DNA from: Rossellomorea aquimaris
Lineage (GTDB): Bacteria > Bacillota > Bacilli > Bacillales > Bacillaceae_B
Direction of reading: 5' to 3'
Assembly (NCBI RefSeq): GCF_001877785.1
Contig: NZ_MINN01000106.1
Location: 1-64,000 of the forward strand
DNA length: 64,000 bases
The notes below the pieces were generated by a model. It had not been told where the DNA came from. It made no database searches and saw only the letters and a list, made by a program, of their open reading frames with translations. Below, piece after piece: positions 61,592 to 64,000 of the stretch. Both the position numbers and the translations under genes were made by a program. Positions within the stretch are counted from its first letter, which is position 1, and each line of letters begins with the position of its first letter.

Positions 61592-62512
61592 GTGGGACAT
61601 AAAGCGAATGATTCTCAAGAGAAAAGAGTCCAGGACACGTACGGGGACGATTGGGACCGTGTGGGGCTGAAGGAATTGAACGCCGGCGGGCATGAACGCC
61701 TTTATAAAGGCAGGAGCAAGTTTCAGGATATTCAGGTCATAAGTGCCGTGGATATCAGGTTATATTTGAATGAACAACTGCAGTTCAGTTCCCTGGATGA
61801 AAGGATTTACCACGAAGCGTTCGTCCATGTACCTTTCGCACTTGGGAAATCGATAGAATCGGTGCTGGTACTCGGTGGAGGGGATGGACTTGCCCTGCGA
61901 GAAATCCTGAAGTATCCGGGCATTAAAGATGTGGATTTAGTGGATATCGACGGAAAGGTAGTAGAGATTGCTAGAAATATTCCTGCCCTTGCAGAATTAA
62001 ACGAACGGTCTTTTTTTGATAAAAGGGTAAAAGCACATATCGAGGATGCCAAAGTCTTCATTAAGGAAAATAAGAAGAAATATGATTTGTTGGTCATTGA
62101 CTTTCCCGATCCAACGAATGAACTCCTGGCAAGCCTGTACAGCAGGGAACTATTTGAAGAGTTCTATCAGTTGCTGGATGAGGATGGGCTGCTCGTATGT
62201 CAATCCAATGCCCTTGACGCCACCCCCACAGTATTTTGGAGTATCGGTTTGACCCTTGAACAAGCAGGGTTTCACACAAAACAGTATCACACAATCATTC
62301 CTTCTTTCGGGGATTGGGGCTTCCAGCTGGCTGCAAAGAAGGAAATCATTTTAAAGTTTCAGAAGATAGAGGTTCCCCACCGCACCCTGCCCAGAGAACT
62401 GACCACACTATTCGCATTTCCCCCAGCCTACGAAAACTATAAAAACAGGGCCATCATCAATTCCGAATCTAACCTGAAGCTCCATGAAATTTTTAGGATG
62501 GAAAACATTTAA
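61592..62512 (+). CDS. speE: Spermidine synthase family protein
   Basis: SpeE-type enzymes add an aminopropyl group from decarboxylated AdoMet to putrescine. The 306-residue protein has a small N-terminal beta domain (about 1-95), VLVLGGGDGLALREIL binding the cofactor, and LLVIDFPDPTNE in place of the usual DSTDP-type acidic loop. The GTG follows GGGAAGTGAT. The departure from the classic D-S-T/S-D-P loop and its longer length leave the exact amine substrate open. Divergent from the SpeD-like fragment. Confidence 0.8.
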   Translation: MGHKANDSQEKRVQDTYGDDWDRVGLKELNAGGHERLYKGRSKFQDIQVISAVDIRLYLNEQLQFSSLDERIYHEAFVHVPFALGKSIESVLVLGGGDGLALREILKYPGIKDVDLVDIDGKVVEIARNIPALAELNERSFFDKRVKAHIEDAKVFIKENKKKYDLLVIDFPDPTNELLASLYSRELFEEFYQLLDEDGLLVCQSNALDATPTVFWSIGLTLEQAGFHTKQYHTIIPSFGDWGFQLAAKKEIILKFQKIEVPHRTLPRELTTLFAFPPAYENYKNRAIINSESNLKLHEIFRMENI

Positions 62513-62584
62513 GAGAGGCATCAGCTGAATAGATTGTTGGTTATGCTATAATAGTGAAAAATATTCATTATTGAGGCGAACCAT

Positions 62585-62815
62585 ATGTATCTAACAATCG
62601 CAGAAACAGCAGAATACCTGTCCCTGCCCGAATCGTATATAGAAGCTTTGGTGCATGATAATAAAATAAGAGCGGTTCATGACGGAGAGCAATACTTGAT
62701 CAACCGTGAACAATTCAACCAGCACCTCGAACAGATGGAAAAAGCGAAAAAACAGCTTGCCGAATACCTCAGTGAGCCGATTCCGGAAGATCCGGATGTG
62801 AAGGACGAGGATTGA
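62585..62815 (+). CDS. Excisionase-family HTH protein
   Basis: This 76-residue protein has a MerR/excisionase-type winged helix at residues 1-48: MYLTIAETAEYLSLPESYIEALVHDNKIRAVHDGEQYLINREQFNQHL. A helical, acidic tail follows. Such proteins are often stand-alone Bacillus regulators rather than true excisionases; no integrase is nearby. Confidence 0.75.
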   Translation: MYLTIAETAEYLSLPESYIEALVHDNKIRAVHDGEQYLINREQFNQHLEQMEKAKKQLAEYLSEPIPEDPDVKDED

Positions 62816-62875
62816 CGGGGGCTGGTTATTATTTTCATGGGTAAGGGACGTGAATATAGACGGATTATCTGTTAA

Positions 62876-62985
62876 TTGTGCCGGTATAAGGATAATCGTG
62901 CCGGTTTTAAAATTATTGTGCCGGAATCACGTTAATAGTGCCTCTTTTCCATTTATTGTGCCAGTATTAAAATAATTGAGCCGGT
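62876..62985. repeat. Phased word array 5 (GTGCCGG, exact 20-bp period)
   Basis: GTGCCGG (variants GTGCCTC, GTGCCAG, GAGCCGG) begins at 62878, 62898, 62918, 62938, 62958 and 62978, exactly 20 bp apart. Each is preceded by an A/T tract such as AATT, AATC or TATT, and linkers vary. It fills the gap between the HTH gene and ywbE. Confidence 0.88.
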
Positions 62986-63058
62986 TAGTCGAATCCCATT
63001 GAGTGATTCAGTGGGGGTACCTGACCCGGCCAGACTAAAACCAGAACAGGAGAATCCC

Positions 63059-63253
63059 ATGAACGGACAACAGCGAGCAAATATCAAACCAGGACTTCAA
63101 GTTGAAATCGTACTCAAAAAAGACCAGCGAACCGGGAAGCTGACTCAGGGAGTCGTAAAGGATATCCTGACAAACTCTGCCAATCATCCTCACGGAATCA
63201 AGGTCAGGCTTGAGGACGGCCAGGTGGGAAGAGTAAAAAACATTTTATCTTAA
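63059..63253 (+). CDS. ywbE: YwbE-family protein
   Basis: This 64-residue protein matches the YwbE family: MNGQQRANIKPGLQVEIVLKKDQRTGKLTQGVVKDILT, then HPHGIKVRLEDGQVGRVKNI. ATG 63059 follows ACAGGAGAA; an upstream in-frame extension to 62999 lacks a ribosome site. The fold looks like a small SH3-like barrel. Function is unknown. Confidence 0.9.
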   Translation: MNGQQRANIKPGLQVEIVLKKDQRTGKLTQGVVKDILTNSANHPHGIKVRLEDGQVGRVKNILS

Positions 63254-63258
63254 AACTT

Positions 63259-63304
63259 TAAAAGAAGGACAGCCCTCGATCATGAAAGGGCTGTCCTTCT
63301 TTTT
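63259..63304 (+). terminator. ywbE terminator
   Basis: AAGAAGGACAGCCCT pairs with AGGGCTGTCCTTCTT around CGATCATGAA, followed by a T-run. Confidence 0.9.
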
Positions 63305-63308
63305 ATCA

Positions 63309-63346
63309 TAAAAAAGCCCCAACCCCCCTAAAGGGTTTGGGGCTTC
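63309..63346 (-). terminator. Terminator of the NRAMP-type gene
   Basis: AAGCCCCAACCC and GGGTTTGGGGCTT form the stem; on the minus strand it ends in TTTTTTATG. It lies 13 bp beyond the stop of the transporter gene. Confidence 0.85.
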
Positions 63347-63358
63347 AATGGTGGCCGG

Positions 63359-64000
63359 CTAAAACAACTTCGGAATTTCATTGATCATCGTATATACACC
63401 CATATACGACATAGCTACGACGATGATGAGGCCGAATACCGTCAGCCAGACCGGGTGTTTGTAATCGCCGACGATTTTTTTCTTATGTGCGGCAAGCAGC
63501 ATGACCCCAAGGGCGATCGGCAGGATCAATCCGTTCAGTGCACCGACGAGGATCATGACGGCAACAGGTTTACCGATCGACACAAACACGAGCGTCGAGA
63601 TGACGATAAAACCGATGATCAGCCATTTATGGTATTTTTCCAAAAGAGGGCTGAAGGTTCGGATGAATGATACGGACGTATAGGCTGCTCCGACCACGGA
63701 TGTGACGGCAGCTGACCACATGACGATCCCGAACATTTTATATCCGACGTTACCGGCAGCAAGGTTGAAGACGGATGCCGGCGGATTGGAAGGATCGATC
63801 TGCAGACCCTGCGCAACGATTCCAAGCGAAGCCAGGAATAAAAAGATGCGCATGAGGGAAGCGATCCCGATGGCAGAAACAGAGCTTTTCGTAATTTCAG
63901 GAAGAGCGTCCCTGCCGGTAATGCCTGCTTCAAGCAGACGGTGTCCGCCCGCGAATGTGATGTAGCCGCCGACCGTACCGCCTACCAGCGTGATGATGGC
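63359..64000 (-). CDS. ycsG: YcsG-like NRAMP-family transporter (5' end outside the window)
   Basis: The open frame on the minus strand runs unbroken from base 64000 to the stop at 63359, giving the last 213 residues of a larger protein. The start is beyond the window, so a Met at 63853 is internal. Hydrophobic helices include VTSVVGAAYTSVSFIR, WLIIGFIVISTLVFVSIG and LTVFGLIIVVAMSYM. GHRLLEAGITGRDALPEITK near the start resembles YcsG, an NRAMP-like protein associated in B. subtilis with 5-oxoproline metabolism genes. Substrate here unknown. Confidence 0.8.
   Translation of the reverse strand, partial: AIITLVGGTVGGYITFAGGHRLLEAGITGRDALPEITKSSVSAIGIASLMRIFLFLASLGIVAQGLQIDPSNPPASVFNLAAGNVGYKMFGIVMWSAAVTSVVGAAYTSVSFIRTFSPLLEKYHKWLIIGFIVISTLVFVSIGKPVAVMILVGALNGLILPIALGVMLLAAHKKKIVGDYKHPVWLTVFGLIIVVAMSYMGVYTMINEIPKLF

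Noticed and set aside
62585..62815. Prophage or integrative element marked by the excisionase-like gene
   Set aside because: No integrase, phage or conjugation gene and no attachment-site repeats are present nearby.

Overview
The window looks like a chromosomal segment of a spore-forming Firmicute in the family Bacillaceae, close to Bacillus/Rossellomorea-type genomes. The purine operon, yerA-yerB-yerC, pcrB-pcrA-ligA-camS, gatCAB and dagK-rlmCD blocks follow (from memory) the order of the Bacillus subtilis purine/yer region. Most genes have AGGAGG-like ribosome sites. No transposase, prophage, cas gene or tRNA gene was found. The left end is the 3' tail of an rRNA operon (23S end, 5S, terminator); the right end cuts an NRAMP-type transporter.

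Layout: (1) 1-3490: rRNA tail, tetR and a divergent 14-helix MFS exporter with palindromic operators. (2) 3838-18149: yebE-yebG, then purEKBCSQLFMNHD, preceded by paired PurR boxes, a promoter, a guanine riboswitch and a long intrinsic terminator. (3) 18127-31316: two small membrane-protein genes on the minus strand, yerABC, pcrB-pcrA, ligA-camS, a small membrane protein and an isolated isocitrate lyase gene. (4) 31489-41049: arginine/carbamoyl-phosphate cluster argCJBD-carAB-argF with ARG-box-like sites before argC and carA. (5) 41263-49754: a VWA lipoprotein, an unrecognised membrane-anchored protein, yueI, an AbrB-family membrane protein and gatCAB. (6) 50041-59114: a thermolysin-like protease, a small divergent module encoding two related ~50-60 residue proteins plus a DUF4257-like membrane protein, a thioredoxin-fold protein, an XRE regulator, an arylamine N-acetyltransferase, dagK and small membrane or ABM-type proteins. 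(7) 59188-64000: a tandem structured repeat, rlmCD, a SpeD-like fragment divergent from a spermidine synthase, an excisionase-like HTH protein, ywbE and a partial ycsG-like transporter.

The coding part is mostly ordinary housekeeping. The unexplained signal is in the spacers. Five intergenic regions hold short arrays in which one 7-10 bp word, different at each locus, recurs every 20-21 bp with a variable linker and a phased A/T tract. A sixth array, inside the pur operon between purH and purD, has eight units at exactly 25 bp, built on palindromes with a constant CCAGG core and changing arms. Neither period is a multiple of three, so they are not coding repeats; two helical turns is the natural reading of 20-21 bp. 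Two larger dispersed elements (A, about 130 bp; B, about 125 bp) keep their stems by paired base changes between copies, and one B copy sits inside an A copy in reverse orientation, which suggests B can move.

Two gene-level oddities also deserve attention: a 68-residue SpeD-like protein that stops where the AdoMet decarboxylase self-cleavage site should be, next to spermidine synthase; and the paired small paralogues around a palindrome at 52243-53076. All family names come from reading the sequence and from memory; no database was searched.
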